Assembly (NCBI RefSeq): GCF_001976145.1
Contig: NZ_MOXD01000005.1
Location: forward strand, 62,001 to 126,000
DNA: 64,000 nt
Reading direction: 5' to 3'
Origin: Serratia oryzae
GTDB lineage: Bacteria; Pseudomonadota; Gammaproteobacteria; Enterobacterales; Enterobacteriaceae
Made by a program: the position numbers and the translations under genes. The number at the start of each line of letters is the position of its first letter. Positions within the stretch are counted from its first letter, which is position 1. Below are positions 37,291 to 47,132 of the stretch, in pieces. The notes beneath the pieces were generated by a model. The model ran no database searches, was not told the origin of the DNA, and saw only the letters and a program-made list of their open reading frames with translations.

Positions 37291-37941
37291 TCAGTCAAAA
37301 ATATGGTTGCCGACGCAGAAGCGGATCAGTTCCTGATTACTTTCCACGTTCAGCTTACGCATAGCCGAATTCTTCTGCAGGCTCACCGTTTTAGCACTGC
37401 GATTAAGCCGTTCGGCAATATGCGCGATCGACTCCCCTTCCACGAAATAACGCAGCACTTCAAACTCTCTGGGAGACAAACTATTAATACGCTGCTGCAG
37501 AAATACCTCACGCTCGTCACGGCGACCGGCGCTCTGAAATGAAGCCGGATAATAGCGCGTGTTAGCACGCAAGGCGCGCAAAGCGGAGTGCACCTCGCTG
37601 AGGGGATCCTGCTTGAATACCACCCCTGCCACTCCGGCGTCGTACAGTGCGGATACGATCATCGGGTTGGAGATCATCGTCAAAACCAGCAGTTTCACCT
37701 GTGGGAAAGTGCGAATCAGAAAGTCGACGAAGCGCAGGCCATCTTTATACACTTCATCATTAGGCATGTTGTAGTCGGTAATAATCACATCCGGCGGGCT
37801 GGCTTTAACATAGCTCACCAATTCTGAGGTGGCGGAAAAGGTGGCGACCACTTCAATATTGGGGCTATGTTCCAGAAAATCTTTCAGCCCGGCCAAGACT
37901 ACCTGATGATCGTCCATCAGAACTACGCGTAGTTTTTCCAT
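37291..37941 (-). CDS. RcsB-like response regulator
   Basis: A 216-residue NarL/RcsB-type regulator. The receiver has acidic pocket DD at 10-11 and phospho-acceptor Asp56 in ITDYNMPND, the same number as in RcsB. A RcsB-like insertion (DEVYKDG), VLTMISNP and the LuxR helix-turn-helix (LNRSAKTVSLQKNSAMRKLNVE) also resemble RcsB. It follows the hybrid kinase by 14 bases and is its obvious partner. True RcsB lies beside rcsD/rcsC, so this is a paralogue, probably dedicated to the fimbrial operon upstream. It could bind DNA alone or with a helper such as the LuxR-type protein at 41978. Confidence 0.8.
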   Translation of the reverse strand: MEKLRVVLMDDHQVVLAGLKDFLEHSPNIEVVATFSATSELVSYVKASPPDVIITDYNMPNDEVYKDGLRFVDFLIRTFPQVKLLVLTMISNPMIVSALYDAGVAGVVFKQDPLSEVHSALRALRANTRYYPASFQSAGRRDEREVFLQQRINSLSPREFEVLRYFVEGESIAHIAERLNRSAKTVSLQKNSAMRKLNVESNQELIRFCVGNHIFD

Positions 37942-37955
37942 GGTGTTATCCCCTG

Positions 37956-40900
37956 TTATGCGGTTGATTCAATGCTGGCCAGAAACTGGCGCAGCTCAAC
38001 CATAATAGCGGCCAAACCGGCTTTCCCCTGCTCGTCCAGACCGTGCGCTTGTATATGTACTTCTAACGCCTCCATGCTGGCCGCCAACTCGCGGCGCTGC
38101 GCCAGAACCAGCGCCCCACGCATGCGATGCAAGGCGTTCTCGGCTCTGTCGGCTTCACCTTGCGCCAACCCCTGCGCCAATTGGTTCAGGTCATCCGTCA
38201 TACTTTTGAGGAAAATATCGCGATGTTTATCGAGTACGTTAGGCTCGAGCCGTTCGAAATGGTCGTTAACTTCTCCAGCAGGCGGCAATTGGCCTGCAGG
38301 CATAAACTTGCGCAGAATATCTGCCAGCGTGCGCAGCTCAATCGGCTTCACCAGCCAGGCATTCATACCGGCCTCAACGCAGCGTTGCTCCTCATCCCGC
38401 ATTGCGTTGGCCGTCACGCCAATAATAGGCATCCTTATGCCTTCACTGCGCAACCTGCGAGCCAGCTCATAACCATTCAGATAAGGCATATTCACGTCGG
38501 TCAGCAGCAGATCCTGAGGCGCGCTGTCCCACAGCGCCAGCGCCTCCTCACCATCATCCGCTAACGTCACCTCACAGCCTAACAGCTCGAGTTGCCCCTG
38601 CAGCGTGATCTGATTGAGCGGATTATCTTCAGCAACCAGCACCCGAGCCTTAAATTGCGGTAACACCGCCTCGCACCGTTCGTTGATCAGTTGCCCATGC
38701 AGCAGGCTATCGATGCCAAAACCAATGCTGCTCAGGCTGTAAGCATCGATAGCAGAATAATTCGCCACCTCACCCGACAAAGAAATCGCCAAGGTGCGCC
38801 CGGGCCATTCGATGACAGCACGTTGCCGCTGCGCCTGCATATCCAACAGAATATCGTGCTCATAGCCCAGCGGCTCAGGCGTGGTGAACGCTGAGGCCTG
38901 CGCGCCCCAGCGCCGTAGCCAGGCACAGAGATTATCGGTCAGTTCTGGATGCGGAGTTCGCACCCAGACGGTAGCACCTTGCAGTTGCGGTTCGGCTATT
39001 GTGGGGTGAGCGGCCACGGGCAGAACCAGCGTCAGATAAAATTGGCTGCCGCGCTGCGGTTGGCTGTGGAGCTGAATTTCTGCCCCCATCAGGCCTGCCA
39101 GCCGCTTGCAGATAGATAATCCCAAGCCAGCGCCCCCCAGGGTGCTGCGGTTGGCATCGGCCAGATAGAACGGGGTAAACAGTTTCTCCTGCTGCGCTGA
39201 GCTGATGCCAACCCCGCTATCACACACCTCCAGCCGCAGGTGGGTTTCGGCCGAGGAGCCTGCAACCTGGTGGAGCCGCACGATCACCTGACCAGACTCG
39301 GTAAATTTGATCGCATTATTGATAAGGTTGTTCAGAATCTGCCGGATGCGCACCGGATCGCCCACCACCCATTCGGGAATTTCGGGGCCGACCACCGAGA
39401 ACAACAGCAAGCCTTTGCGATAAGCCATGGCCGCAAAGGTGCCGGTCGCGCTCTGTAGCAATTCACGCGGGTTGAACTCAACCTTCTCCAGTTGCAGTTG
39501 CCCCGCCTCAATCTTACTGATATCCAGAATATCGCTGATTAATTGCAGCAACATTTGTGAGGCATCGTTGATCCGATCGACATACTGGCGCTGCTGACGA
39601 TCCAGTTGCGTCATGGACAACAGTTCCAGCGTGCCGAGCGCGCCATACAGCGGCGTGCGTATTTCGTGGCTCATGGTCGCCAGGAAGGTCGATTTGGCCT
39701 CACTGGCCTCATCTGCGGCTGATTTGGCGCGCGCGAGTTGACGCTCGATTTCCGCATGGGCGCTGACGTCAGCAAACACACACAAAATCACATCACGCTG
39801 CATATAACGCGTTGGCGCGTAGGCGACATACAGGGTTTTTCCACCGGCCACCGCCAGTTGTTCAATGGCACCAGCGTGCTGTGCGGGCAGCACCTGGCTC
39901 AACAAGGTAGTGGTGGCAGGCGCAGGCGGCAAGCGTTGGCCGGCGCTAGCCCCTAACCAATCCAGCGCCAGTGCGTTACCGAATACCAGATGGCCGTCAG
40001 AACGGGCGATCAGGCATACTGCCACCGGCGCCGTCTGTATCAAGGTTCGGTTAAAAGCCTCGCTTTCGAGAAGCTCACGCTGGGCTTCTTGTGCCGGAGC
40101 GATCACGCGGCGGTTGTACCAGCGCGTATACGCCAAGCCGCCAAATACGCTGCCCAGCAGCAGCAACAGCACCCCGAGCGGTAGCCACAGATTATCCTGG
40201 AAGAAGCTGGCATAGCTGACATAGTAGTACCCTGTCCACTTACCGTTCAGCTCCACAATTTTGAACACCACGCCATGCAGGGTGTAGTGCAACCCCTGTT
40301 GTTCAACATCCGGGGCTGGCTCCTGCCCCATCAGCAAGCCATACTCTTGATGGCTCAGCCACACCTGATCGAAACGCTGCAACCAGAATGCGTTTTTCGG
40401 TGCCGGATTGACGCTGCGTTCCAACACCCCGAAACGCTCGCGGCTGAATAAGGTAGCGGCGTAAATACAGGTGGTCGGGCGTTTGCGTGTTCCTTTCCAG
40501 ATACTGGGGGGGAACCCGGCAGGAATCAACCCAATCATTTGATTCGGTAACGCCGTTTCACGGAACCAGATCACATTCCCAACGGCAGGCTTATCCCCGC
40601 TCTGTTGCTGGCAATCGTTCATCGCCGCTCTGTTATGCAAGCGCTCGCGCACGGCATCCGTCACCGCCCGGTAAGTTTGCATATTGCTAGGTTCATAACC
40701 GGCGCCAACGTTTACCGCAGGCACGCTGACGCTGATCCCATTGCCTTCATTAACGAAGAATACGGCGGCGGCAGGAAAGTAGGACGCCGCCCAAAATGAC
40801 GAGTAAAAATCGGCGAGATAGCTCCCCAACGAAAACAGCATGCCGGGAGCGTTGGGGCAGTCGGCCTGTTTTTCGCAAAAGAGCGAAAAAGGCATGTTAA

Positions 40901-41225
40901 CGGGGGATTCTCGGCCAGCAAACAACCGGCCGCCCCACTCGGACGAGGTGGTGACTTCCCGAAAGCTATTTACCCGGGGAATTGGCAGATAAGAGAGTTG
41001 CTCATTTTGGCTGCGCAACCGGCGCAGGAATATCTCTTGTTCATGGATATACCCCACCAGCGTTGAGAAATCGAGAGTGAATCGGCCACGCTCCTGGTTG
41101 ATGATGCGCTGAGTGCCCCAATACAGGCCTGCGGTCAGGATCACCGCCAGCGTAACAAGGGCAAACAGCACCTTGTTTTGCCTGCGCGACGTGTGCGTAA
41201 TCTTACTGAAAGGTGTTTCCTTCAT
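37956..41225 (-). CDS. Hybrid sensor kinase with receiver and HPt domains
   Basis: A 1089-residue inner-membrane kinase. One membrane helix near residues 17-35, a large periplasmic sensor (Cys-containing), and a second helix near 345-365 are followed by a PAS-like region. The HisKA site is His520 (SHEIRTPL), HATPase boxes are NNLINNAIKF and GGAGLGLSIC, a possible degenerate receiver follows, the true receiver has Asp910 (TDVNMPYL), and the HPt has His1033 (LHRMRGAL). This one chain holds a full His-Asp-His relay. The TTG-started extension to 41258 is less likely than the ATG at 41225. The signal is unknown. Confidence 0.83.
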   Translation of the reverse strand: MKETPFSKITHTSRRQNKVLFALVTLAVILTAGLYWGTQRIINQERGRFTLDFSTLVGYIHEQEIFLRRLRSQNEQLSYLPIPRVNSFREVTTSSEWGGRLFAGRESPVNMPFSLFCEKQADCPNAPGMLFSLGSYLADFYSSFWAASYFPAAAVFFVNEGNGISVSVPAVNVGAGYEPSNMQTYRAVTDAVRERLHNRAAMNDCQQQSGDKPAVGNVIWFRETALPNQMIGLIPAGFPPSIWKGTRKRPTTCIYAATLFSRERFGVLERSVNPAPKNAFWLQRFDQVWLSHQEYGLLMGQEPAPDVEQQGLHYTLHGVVFKIVELNGKWTGYYYVSYASFFQDNLWLPLGVLLLLLGSVFGGLAYTRWYNRRVIAPAQEAQRELLESEAFNRTLIQTAPVAVCLIARSDGHLVFGNALALDWLGASAGQRLPPAPATTTLLSQVLPAQHAGAIEQLAVAGGKTLYVAYAPTRYMQRDVILCVFADVSAHAEIERQLARAKSAADEASEAKSTFLATMSHEIRTPLYGALGTLELLSMTQLDRQQRQYVDRINDASQMLLQLISDILDISKIEAGQLQLEKVEFNPRELLQSATGTFAAMAYRKGLLLFSVVGPEIPEWVVGDPVRIRQILNNLINNAIKFTESGQVIVRLHQVAGSSAETHLRLEVCDSGVGISSAQQEKLFTPFYLADANRSTLGGAGLGLSICKRLAGLMGAEIQLHSQPQRGSQFYLTLVLPVAAHPTIAEPQLQGATVWVRTPHPELTDNLCAWLRRWGAQASAFTTPEPLGYEHDILLDMQAQRQRAVIEWPGRTLAISLSGEVANYSAIDAYSLSSIGFGIDSLLHGQLINERCEAVLPQFKARVLVAEDNPLNQITLQGQLELLGCEVTLADDGEEALALWDSAPQDLLLTDVNMPYLNGYELARRLRSEGIRMPIIGVTANAMRDEEQRCVEAGMNAWLVKPIELRTLADILRKFMPAGQLPPAGEVNDHFERLEPNVLDKHRDIFLKSMTDDLNQLAQGLAQGEADRAENALHRMRGALVLAQRRELAASMEALEVHIQAHGLDEQGKAGLAAIMVELRQFLASIESTA

Positions 41226-41371
41226 GGGGTTCGGCCACCTGCCAAAAGGGTTAACCAACTCAAAAGGTTGCCAGTTCCGCTCTCTGATACACCTTTACCA
41301 GGAGCGATATAGCACAACCTCAAGCGATTCACTGTCATCCACCGGTGCCATAACGTAGCGCTGTTTGGCGC

Positions 41372-41866
41372 TCAGCACAGCCCGAAAATAGAATAATGAT
41401 CGTGGCACACCACATAGCCTAGCAGTGAAGTCAGAATGACCACCATGATTGAGAGCAACCACAAAGCCACTGGGTAACTCTCCACCTGACCGTCCTTTGC
41501 CAACCTCATACGAGACGTCTTCGTCGCCGGCTCATCTATGCTGTTAATCGTATACCTTTTGTTAACCATAAACCCTTTTTTGGGCAGCGTAATGATCAGA
41601 TCGTCAAAATCTATGATACTGGAAATACTTTTTCTCAATAGGCTGATGTGATTATTGAGATTGTTATTTGATGGCCTTAAACCGTGATCCGACCATACGG
41701 TATCCAGCAGGTATTCACGAGCGACCCCGGCAATATTTTCAAGCATTGCCTCCAGTAGGCGAGCCGAGATAGCCCCAATCTCTACGCATTTCTCTGGTGA
41801 TTCTTTTAAATACAGCGTTCTTTCATCGCTATCAAATACTAATTTCGCATCAATGATATACTTCAT
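41372..41866 (-). CDS. Small membrane-tethered winged-helix regulator, paralogue of the one at 36118
   Basis: A 164-residue protein whose first ~105 residues are a winged helix (LLDTVWSDHGLRPSNNNLNN; TLPKKGF wing) nearly superimposable on the 36118 protein. A basic linker, one membrane helix (about 136-156) and only a handful of residues outside follow, ending in Cys. It therefore lacks a sensing domain and may depend on another membrane protein for control. No strong Shine-Dalgarno is seen before the ATG at 41866. It lies between the LuxR-type gene and the hybrid kinase. Confidence 0.72.
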   Translation of the reverse strand: MKYIIDAKLVFDSDERTLYLKESPEKCVEIGAISARLLEAMLENIAGVAREYLLDTVWSDHGLRPSNNNLNNHISLLRKSISSIIDFDDLIITLPKKGFMVNKRYTINSIDEPATKTSRMRLAKDGQVESYPVALWLLSIMVVILTSLLGYVVCHDHYSIFGLC

Positions 41867-41977
41867 ATTATTCTATAACTGCAATAAAACGGAATGATAA
41901 AACCCAAGCAATACATAGCCTATTTGCCATAGGGAAGAAGAAAGTCGCAGAGTTAAACTGGCAGTTCGAAGCTGAAC

Positions 41978-42535
41978 TTATTCTTTATGACCTGAGTTGG
42001 CGATTAGCCAGCATCTAAAATCACCTTTGTGTTTAAAGTTGTATTTTGTCATGGCTTTTACCTTGTGTGCACTTACCGTTTTTTGATGAATACCCAATAA
42101 GCGTCCAATTTGAATATTGGTGTAACCATTGGAGTAATAGGCCAGCACTGTCTTTTCTCGCTGCGTCAGTTCCATCGTTGATTCGACACAAGGCCGAACC
42201 GCCGGTGGTACATACGCTGCATCGATCTGCGCGAGAACAGCGCTGGCAGAATGGCTCCGGGGGATACGTTCCAGGTTATCACCACCATCCGCACTCATTA
42301 TCCCAGAGTCTGATTGAATCATAAATATCGTATCCGCATTGATCATGGTTTTAACATAGCGATAGTGCGCCAATTTCTCAGCATCGACAAAGGCCATAAA
42401 ATAATGAGTGTGTGGATTTATGGTTTTATCAAACTCAACGTTAATGGCTTTTTCTTTAAAGTAATCAGCCAATAAATATTGTAGCCCTAGCGTGAAATAT
42501 TTATCATCATCCGCTATAAGTATTTTTATTTTCAT
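41978..42535 (-). CDS. LuxR-type regulator with degenerate receiver
   Basis: A 185-residue protein. The N-terminal half looks like a receiver (ILIADDDKYF) but has no convincing phospho-acceptor Asp. The C-terminal part is a GerE/LuxR helix-turn-helix (LTQREKTVLAYYSNGYTNIQIGRLLG). GGAG lies nine bases before the ATG at 42535. It begins only 24 bases after the tip-adhesin stop, so it may be the last gene of the fimbrial transcript and act as a feedback or partner regulator. Related small regulators are known from other fimbrial loci. Confidence 0.7.
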   Translation of the reverse strand: MKIKILIADDDKYFTLGLQYLLADYFKEKAINVEFDKTINPHTHYFMAFVDAEKLAHYRYVKTMINADTIFMIQSDSGIMSADGGDNLERIPRSHSASAVLAQIDAAYVPPAVRPCVESTMELTQREKTVLAYYSNGYTNIQIGRLLGIHQKTVSAHKVKAMTKYNFKHKGDFRCWLIANSGHKE

Positions 42536-42559
42536 CAAACAAGCTCCGTCGTCAATAAG

Positions 42560-43702
42560 TCAATTAAATGTCACTAACATTTCGGTAGAGGCGCTCACAT
42601 TGCCGGTTGGCAAATCACTGCCCCCTGAGCACAAACGCCAGGTGATCTGATTAGTGGTATTGTTGGTGGATTGCACACTGGTAATATTGCCCACTTTGAG
42701 TTGGGTATTATCAAATGGCACGCCGCTGGTGGCAGAGCAACTGCCGCTGCCGGTGACGCCACCGCTGATTTCGCCGGTAATATAGCCACCGCCCTGGCTC
42801 AGTGCTAGACGGCTCGGCGTGCCGCCATACAGGCCGGTTAATGCTCTGAATTGCACATTGATATTGGCATTAATTCCCCTTGTACTGTCTTGCGAACATT
42901 GGGTCGTCAACGTATTGGTCTTTGAGCCCAACTCAGCGCCGCTCTGGGTATTTTTAGCGACGGCACCAAAATCAATCTGCACCGGCGTATTCACAGTGCA
43001 CTCCAAGGTCGAAATACGTAATGAAATATTACTGGGCAATATCAGTTGGTTTAGAAGAGCTGCAGGTGTTTTTGTCCAAAAAGATGAGTAAAAAGGTAAT
43101 GTGATATTGTTTTGGCTGGTTTGTGTACCATCCGCCACCATCACCCAGGATCCTATTGCGGTTGCACTTATCGTGCTACCCATTTTGTAAAAATTAGTTA
43201 CCTCAGTCATTCTGGGGGCTAAGCACCAGGCATAACCAGGAGGGCTAGTGATTGAACTCCCACTCGGTGATATGCTTCCCTTTGTGTTTGGCAACCCAAT
43301 CGTACCGGTGAGTGTCTCTGACGAGCCATCAGCCAGCACATAGCTGGCATTGATATTCGCTCTAGGGAGTAACCCGACACCAGGTGCGATTTTAATCGCT
43401 TGATACCCAGCAATCGTCGTTAAATCGCTACTGGATAAGCATTCAAGCCAAGTATTCAACGCTGAAATATACGCCAAGGGAAGGCTAGCGCTATTATTCA
43501 TTTGAGCATCAGACGTGCCCAGGATGGCATTATTAGTCACATTAAACGGCATCCCCTCCCACACAACGCCACTACCTTTACCTATTGTGATAGTAGTAAC
43601 AGCGTATGCTGATTGCCCCTGCGCTAATAGTGACGCCAGCAGGCACAAGCCCGTAACGTTGTGCTGCACAATACGCCATAGCGTTTGAGCTGTCTTTTTC
43701 AT
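42560..43702 (-). CDS. Two-domain fimbrial tip protein (adhesin)
   Basis: A 380-residue exported protein with a signal peptide cut near AYA-VTT (about residue 34). Residues ~35-230 form a unique domain, the likely receptor-binding lectin domain, with paired cysteines. From about residue 230 a pilin domain begins (LECTVNTPVQIDFGAV) and ends in the typical C-terminal beta strand (EMLVTFN). The ATG at 43702 with AGGAG upstream is preferred to a GTG at 43762. Last structural gene after the usher, the usual adhesin position. Receptor unknown. Confidence 0.75.
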   Translation of the reverse strand: MKKTAQTLWRIVQHNVTGLCLLASLLAQGQSAYAVTTITIGKGSGVVWEGMPFNVTNNAILGTSDAQMNNSASLPLAYISALNTWLECLSSSDLTTIAGYQAIKIAPGVGLLPRANINASYVLADGSSETLTGTIGLPNTKGSISPSGSSITSPPGYAWCLAPRMTEVTNFYKMGSTISATAIGSWVMVADGTQTSQNNITLPFYSSFWTKTPAALLNQLILPSNISLRISTLECTVNTPVQIDFGAVAKNTQSGAELGSKTNTLTTQCSQDSTRGINANINVQFRALTGLYGGTPSRLALSQGGGYITGEISGGVTGSGSCSATSGVPFDNTQLKVGNITSVQSTNNTTNQITWRLCSGGSDLPTGNVSASTEMLVTFN

Positions 43703-43745
43703 TGAGTCTCTTCTCCTACCAAGTTGCTTTGCTGTCATCACTGCG

Positions 43746-46349
43746 CTACCGACTCGTTTCACAGCGCGCCGTTAACTGGCGTACCGGGTTGCCCGCTGCA
43801 GGGGCGGCGCTCTCGGCAAAGCTGAACGCAGCACGGCATTGCTGACTGGCTTCTTTGCCCCATTTCGCCGTCAACTGACCTTTTTCCGGCAATCCGCTCA
43901 GATACACCTGCCCTGCGTCGCCAACAATGCCGGTGTTGTGTTCACCTGCGGGCGTCCCCTCCACCGTGACCAACGTGCCAAACGGGATGCGGGTTTCACC
44001 CTGTTGTAACGTCACCAGTGCCTGATAACCGACGCGCGTATCAAACCTGGCCATCACCACCGCACCCTTGGTTGGGTAAACGTTGCGGCTGGACTGTGTC
44101 ATCTCCACGTCATCCGGCAAGGTGGCCGGGTTCAGGCTGATACTGTTGTTCTGGTAGTTCGACAAATAGGGCACCAGAGCATAACCGCGGCTATCGGTGC
44201 GCACGTTGCCGTTCATTACGCTGGTATCCTTAGCACCCGGCGCGCTGACGACAGCCACCGAATTGCCCAACATTTGCCCCAGCGTCACGCCTTCTGGATG
44301 CACGACAACGCCACCGTTAGCGCTGAGGTTAAGTGAGCGAAATGCGCCGCCGTAGCTATACCCCATGTTTACCTGCCCCTTGCTGCCCTGATAACCCGCG
44401 TTCAAGGTGCCGTTATCACTGCTCTTGCCGTTCGACCATCCCTGCATGGCGCTGTAAGAAAGACGCTCATCCAGGGCATTACCACTGATGCCGACCTGCT
44501 GTTGCACCTCCCCCTGATTGGTATGGGTCATTTGGTAGTTGGCATAGTTGCGGCTCAGCGCCTGGCTTGAGCTGAACAAGCTAAAGGGAACCTGCATATT
44601 CAGCGATAGCTGGCGGTTCTCAGGCCAACTGCCGTCACCCTTAATGTGGTCAATGCTGTAGGCCAGCCCATAGCTCACGCCACGAAAGCTGCCGTTGTAA
44701 CCGGCAGACAGGGTGTTGTTCACGCGATCGCTGCCCCAGTAGTCGTTACGTGACGCCGACAGATACAGCGCTCCCCATGAACCTAATTGCTGGCTGATGC
44801 GCATCTGAAAATCAGAGCGCTGGCGATCCAGCGCCCAAGGCATCTGCCCGTCATTCAGTTGAAAGCCCTGGTTGTTAAAATCCGCAAAACTGTAGTAATT
44901 ACGGGTGGAGTAGCGGTAAGCGGTGAGATCCACCGAGGTTCCGGTACTCAACAGGCTTTTGGCATAGCGCACCCGATAGGAGGCCCCCTGCTGCCGATCC
45001 GCCTGCCCACCCAACTGGCTGCTGGAGAAGGTCACATCCGCCGATAAGGCACCCCAGTCACCCAGCGAAAAACCGCTCCCTGCCACCAGCGAGGCGTAGT
45101 CTTGCGCGATCAGCCCGCCGCCATACAGGGTAACGTCATGGGGCAAGCCGTACATCAAGGTGCCCAGCCCAAAGCTCGCCTCCCGTGATGCTTGTGTGAT
45201 CCCGCCGTTGTAACGCCCGGTGGTAAGCTCATATTTGAATGCACCAGGGCGCTGCATCACCGGGAGCGAAGAGAACGCCAGCGTTTGGGTACGCACGCTG
45301 CCATCTGCTTCGCTAATGGTCACCGTCAGATCGCCACCCTGCCCACTCTGATACAGATCGTCGATGCGAAACGGCCCCGGCGCGACATAGGTTTGATACA
45401 CCACGTTGCCGTTCTGGCTAATGGTGATCCGGGCGTTAGTCTGGGCAATCCCCGAAACAACCGGTGCAAAACCGCGCAGGCTGCTAGGCAGCATCTCTTC
45501 GCTGGAGTTCAGCTTGACGCCACGAAAGGGAATGCTGTCAAACACCTCATTGCCCGTGCTGCTTTCACCTGCCAGTATCTCTGAACGCCAGGCGCGGATA
45601 TCGCGCTGTAAATAGGTATTCGTAAAACGGGTGCTCTGCGTCGTGGGGGCAGATGAATCACCACTGCTCTGGTTGCGTACATACGTCATATCGCTGCGCA
45701 AGCGCCATGCCTGCCAGTTCAGCCCCCCGCGCATGCTGGCAAACAGGTTGGTCTGTTCGCTGCTGCTCATCTCCGCCTGAGCACTTTGCCGGCTGCGGCT
45801 GCCGTTCAGGCTGTAATTCATCAGAATGGCTGGCACCCCATCGTCCCACTGCGCCGGATCAACCGAACCTCTGGCGTTCTGCTGCATCGCGATCTGCGGA
45901 ATACTGAGATCCAACCGCAGTTGGGCTAAGTCAAAATGCACCTGAGCCTCAGGAATCAGCATCGTCAGATCGTTAACCGCGACTTCTTCCGGCAAGCCCT
46001 TAAACTGTGGCAAAGCCGTTGTATTGACGCCTAACTGGTGCAGAAGCGCGGGCGTCAGCTCAGGCTGCACCTCTCCATGCGCATTCTTTTTAAACACCAG
46101 GGTATGTGGCCCCTGATCGGCCTGATTCACCCACAGCGAAACCAGATAACTCCCCTCAGGTACGCGACCGGCAGTTTCGTAAGAGCTCAGATCGGCGGTC
46201 ACGGCTTGATCCCCAGCCAAAGCCAGTAAGGCGGGATCAAAATAGTCACGCGCCGAAGCAGGTAATGTGCCCGTCAGCAATAAAGCCCCTGTCAGCACCG
46301 GGGAAATCGCTGAGTTATTAAGACGTCTCTTCATTATTGTTTTGTCCAT
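43746..46349 (-). CDS. Fimbrial outer-membrane usher (FimD/PapC family)
   Basis: An 867-residue usher with a signal sequence (about 1-27), N-terminal chaperone-binding domain (DYFDPALL ... GSYLVSLWVN), a 24-strand barrel region with the middle plug, and C-terminal beta-sandwich domains ending in a Cys pair and ARCETSR. Typical motifs include FRGVKLNSSEEMLPSSLRGF and PGPFRIDDLY. ATGs at 46349 and 46334 are possible; the first has AGGACGG upstream. It follows three chaperone and two pilin genes on the same strand and assembles their fimbria. Confidence 0.9.
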   Translation of the reverse strand: MDKTIMKRRLNNSAISPVLTGALLLTGTLPASARDYFDPALLALAGDQAVTADLSSYETAGRVPEGSYLVSLWVNQADQGPHTLVFKKNAHGEVQPELTPALLHQLGVNTTALPQFKGLPEEVAVNDLTMLIPEAQVHFDLAQLRLDLSIPQIAMQQNARGSVDPAQWDDGVPAILMNYSLNGSRSRQSAQAEMSSSEQTNLFASMRGGLNWQAWRLRSDMTYVRNQSSGDSSAPTTQSTRFTNTYLQRDIRAWRSEILAGESSTGNEVFDSIPFRGVKLNSSEEMLPSSLRGFAPVVSGIAQTNARITISQNGNVVYQTYVAPGPFRIDDLYQSGQGGDLTVTISEADGSVRTQTLAFSSLPVMQRPGAFKYELTTGRYNGGITQASREASFGLGTLMYGLPHDVTLYGGGLIAQDYASLVAGSGFSLGDWGALSADVTFSSSQLGGQADRQQGASYRVRYAKSLLSTGTSVDLTAYRYSTRNYYSFADFNNQGFQLNDGQMPWALDRQRSDFQMRISQQLGSWGALYLSASRNDYWGSDRVNNTLSAGYNGSFRGVSYGLAYSIDHIKGDGSWPENRQLSLNMQVPFSLFSSSQALSRNYANYQMTHTNQGEVQQQVGISGNALDERLSYSAMQGWSNGKSSDNGTLNAGYQGSKGQVNMGYSYGGAFRSLNLSANGGVVVHPEGVTLGQMLGNSVAVVSAPGAKDTSVMNGNVRTDSRGYALVPYLSNYQNNSISLNPATLPDDVEMTQSSRNVYPTKGAVVMARFDTRVGYQALVTLQQGETRIPFGTLVTVEGTPAGEHNTGIVGDAGQVYLSGLPEKGQLTAKWGKEASQQCRAAFSFAESAAPAAGNPVRQLTARCETSR

Positions 46350-46377
46350 TTGATGTCCGTCCTGAATAACCCCAAAA

Positions 46378-47118
46378 TTACAGAATCTGTTGCTGAACAG
46401 GGGTATCCCAGCCGTCTTCATCAATTAATTGCCACGCCACCTTGCCGTTGGCCCCCGTAGGTAGCGCATAGCGCTGTTGCCCTTTAGGCGGCACCATCAG
46501 GCGCAGAGCAGGTTTGCCCAGTTCCACATTGCCGACCTTCAGTTGCGAAAAGGTGAGCCAATAGGGCGTTGGGTTATTGGCGATCAAGGTGTCGCCTTCG
46601 CGGTGAAACTGCAGTTGCGAAGCCACATCCGCCACCGCATGCTTAGCCAAGCCCGCAGGGCGGTAGAACAGTTTCATGTTGCTGACTACCGTAAGTGCCA
46701 TCTGGCCGGAATCCCCCGGTTCAGTAGCCTCCTTTTTTGCCGGAACCGCCTTCATCGAGATAAAGAATACCGACTCCCGATCGGTGGGCAGTGGCTCACC
46801 ATTGCGCCGTATGCGCAGCGTCAGTTCGCTATTGGCCTCCAACCGCGCCAAGGGCGGCGTAACAATAAAAGGCATCTTCTGTTGCCCGCTGTAGTTCAGA
46901 TCGACATCACCGGTATTGGGATCGACCGGCCGGATCCAGGACTGCATCAGGTACGGTGCCGCACTCTTGTTATTGACGGTTAACGTCACGCCTTTCTGAT
47001 CGCTTTCCGAGTAAATCACCCGCAGCACGTAAAAAGAGAGGCCGGTTGATTCCGGCGCGGCAGCCAGTGCCGACAGGCTGCACAGGAGCAGCATGACTGC
47101 TTGAATTACACGTTTCAT
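46378..47118 (-). CDS. Periplasmic pilus chaperone (third of three)
   Basis: A 246-residue PapD/FimC-like chaperone with a signal peptide ending near ALA-AAP. Family marks are the RIIYSE-like LRVIYSESD strand, TPPLARLEAN, the RESVFFISMKAVP segment and KLFYRPAGL with the Lys that anchors the subunit C-terminus. It lies 28 bases upstream of the usher start and 14 bases after the second chaperone. It may handle the tip adhesin. AGGA precedes the ATG. Confidence 0.88.
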   Translation of the reverse strand: MKRVIQAVMLLLCSLSALAAAPESTGLSFYVLRVIYSESDQKGVTLTVNNKSAAPYLMQSWIRPVDPNTGDVDLNYSGQQKMPFIVTPPLARLEANSELTLRIRRNGEPLPTDRESVFFISMKAVPAKKEATEPGDSGQMALTVVSNMKLFYRPAGLAKHAVADVASQLQFHREGDTLIANNPTPYWLTFSQLKVGNVELGKPALRLMVPPKGQQRYALPTGANGKVAWQLIDEDGWDTPVQQQIL

Positions 47119-47132
47119 GATGGTTGTTCCTG

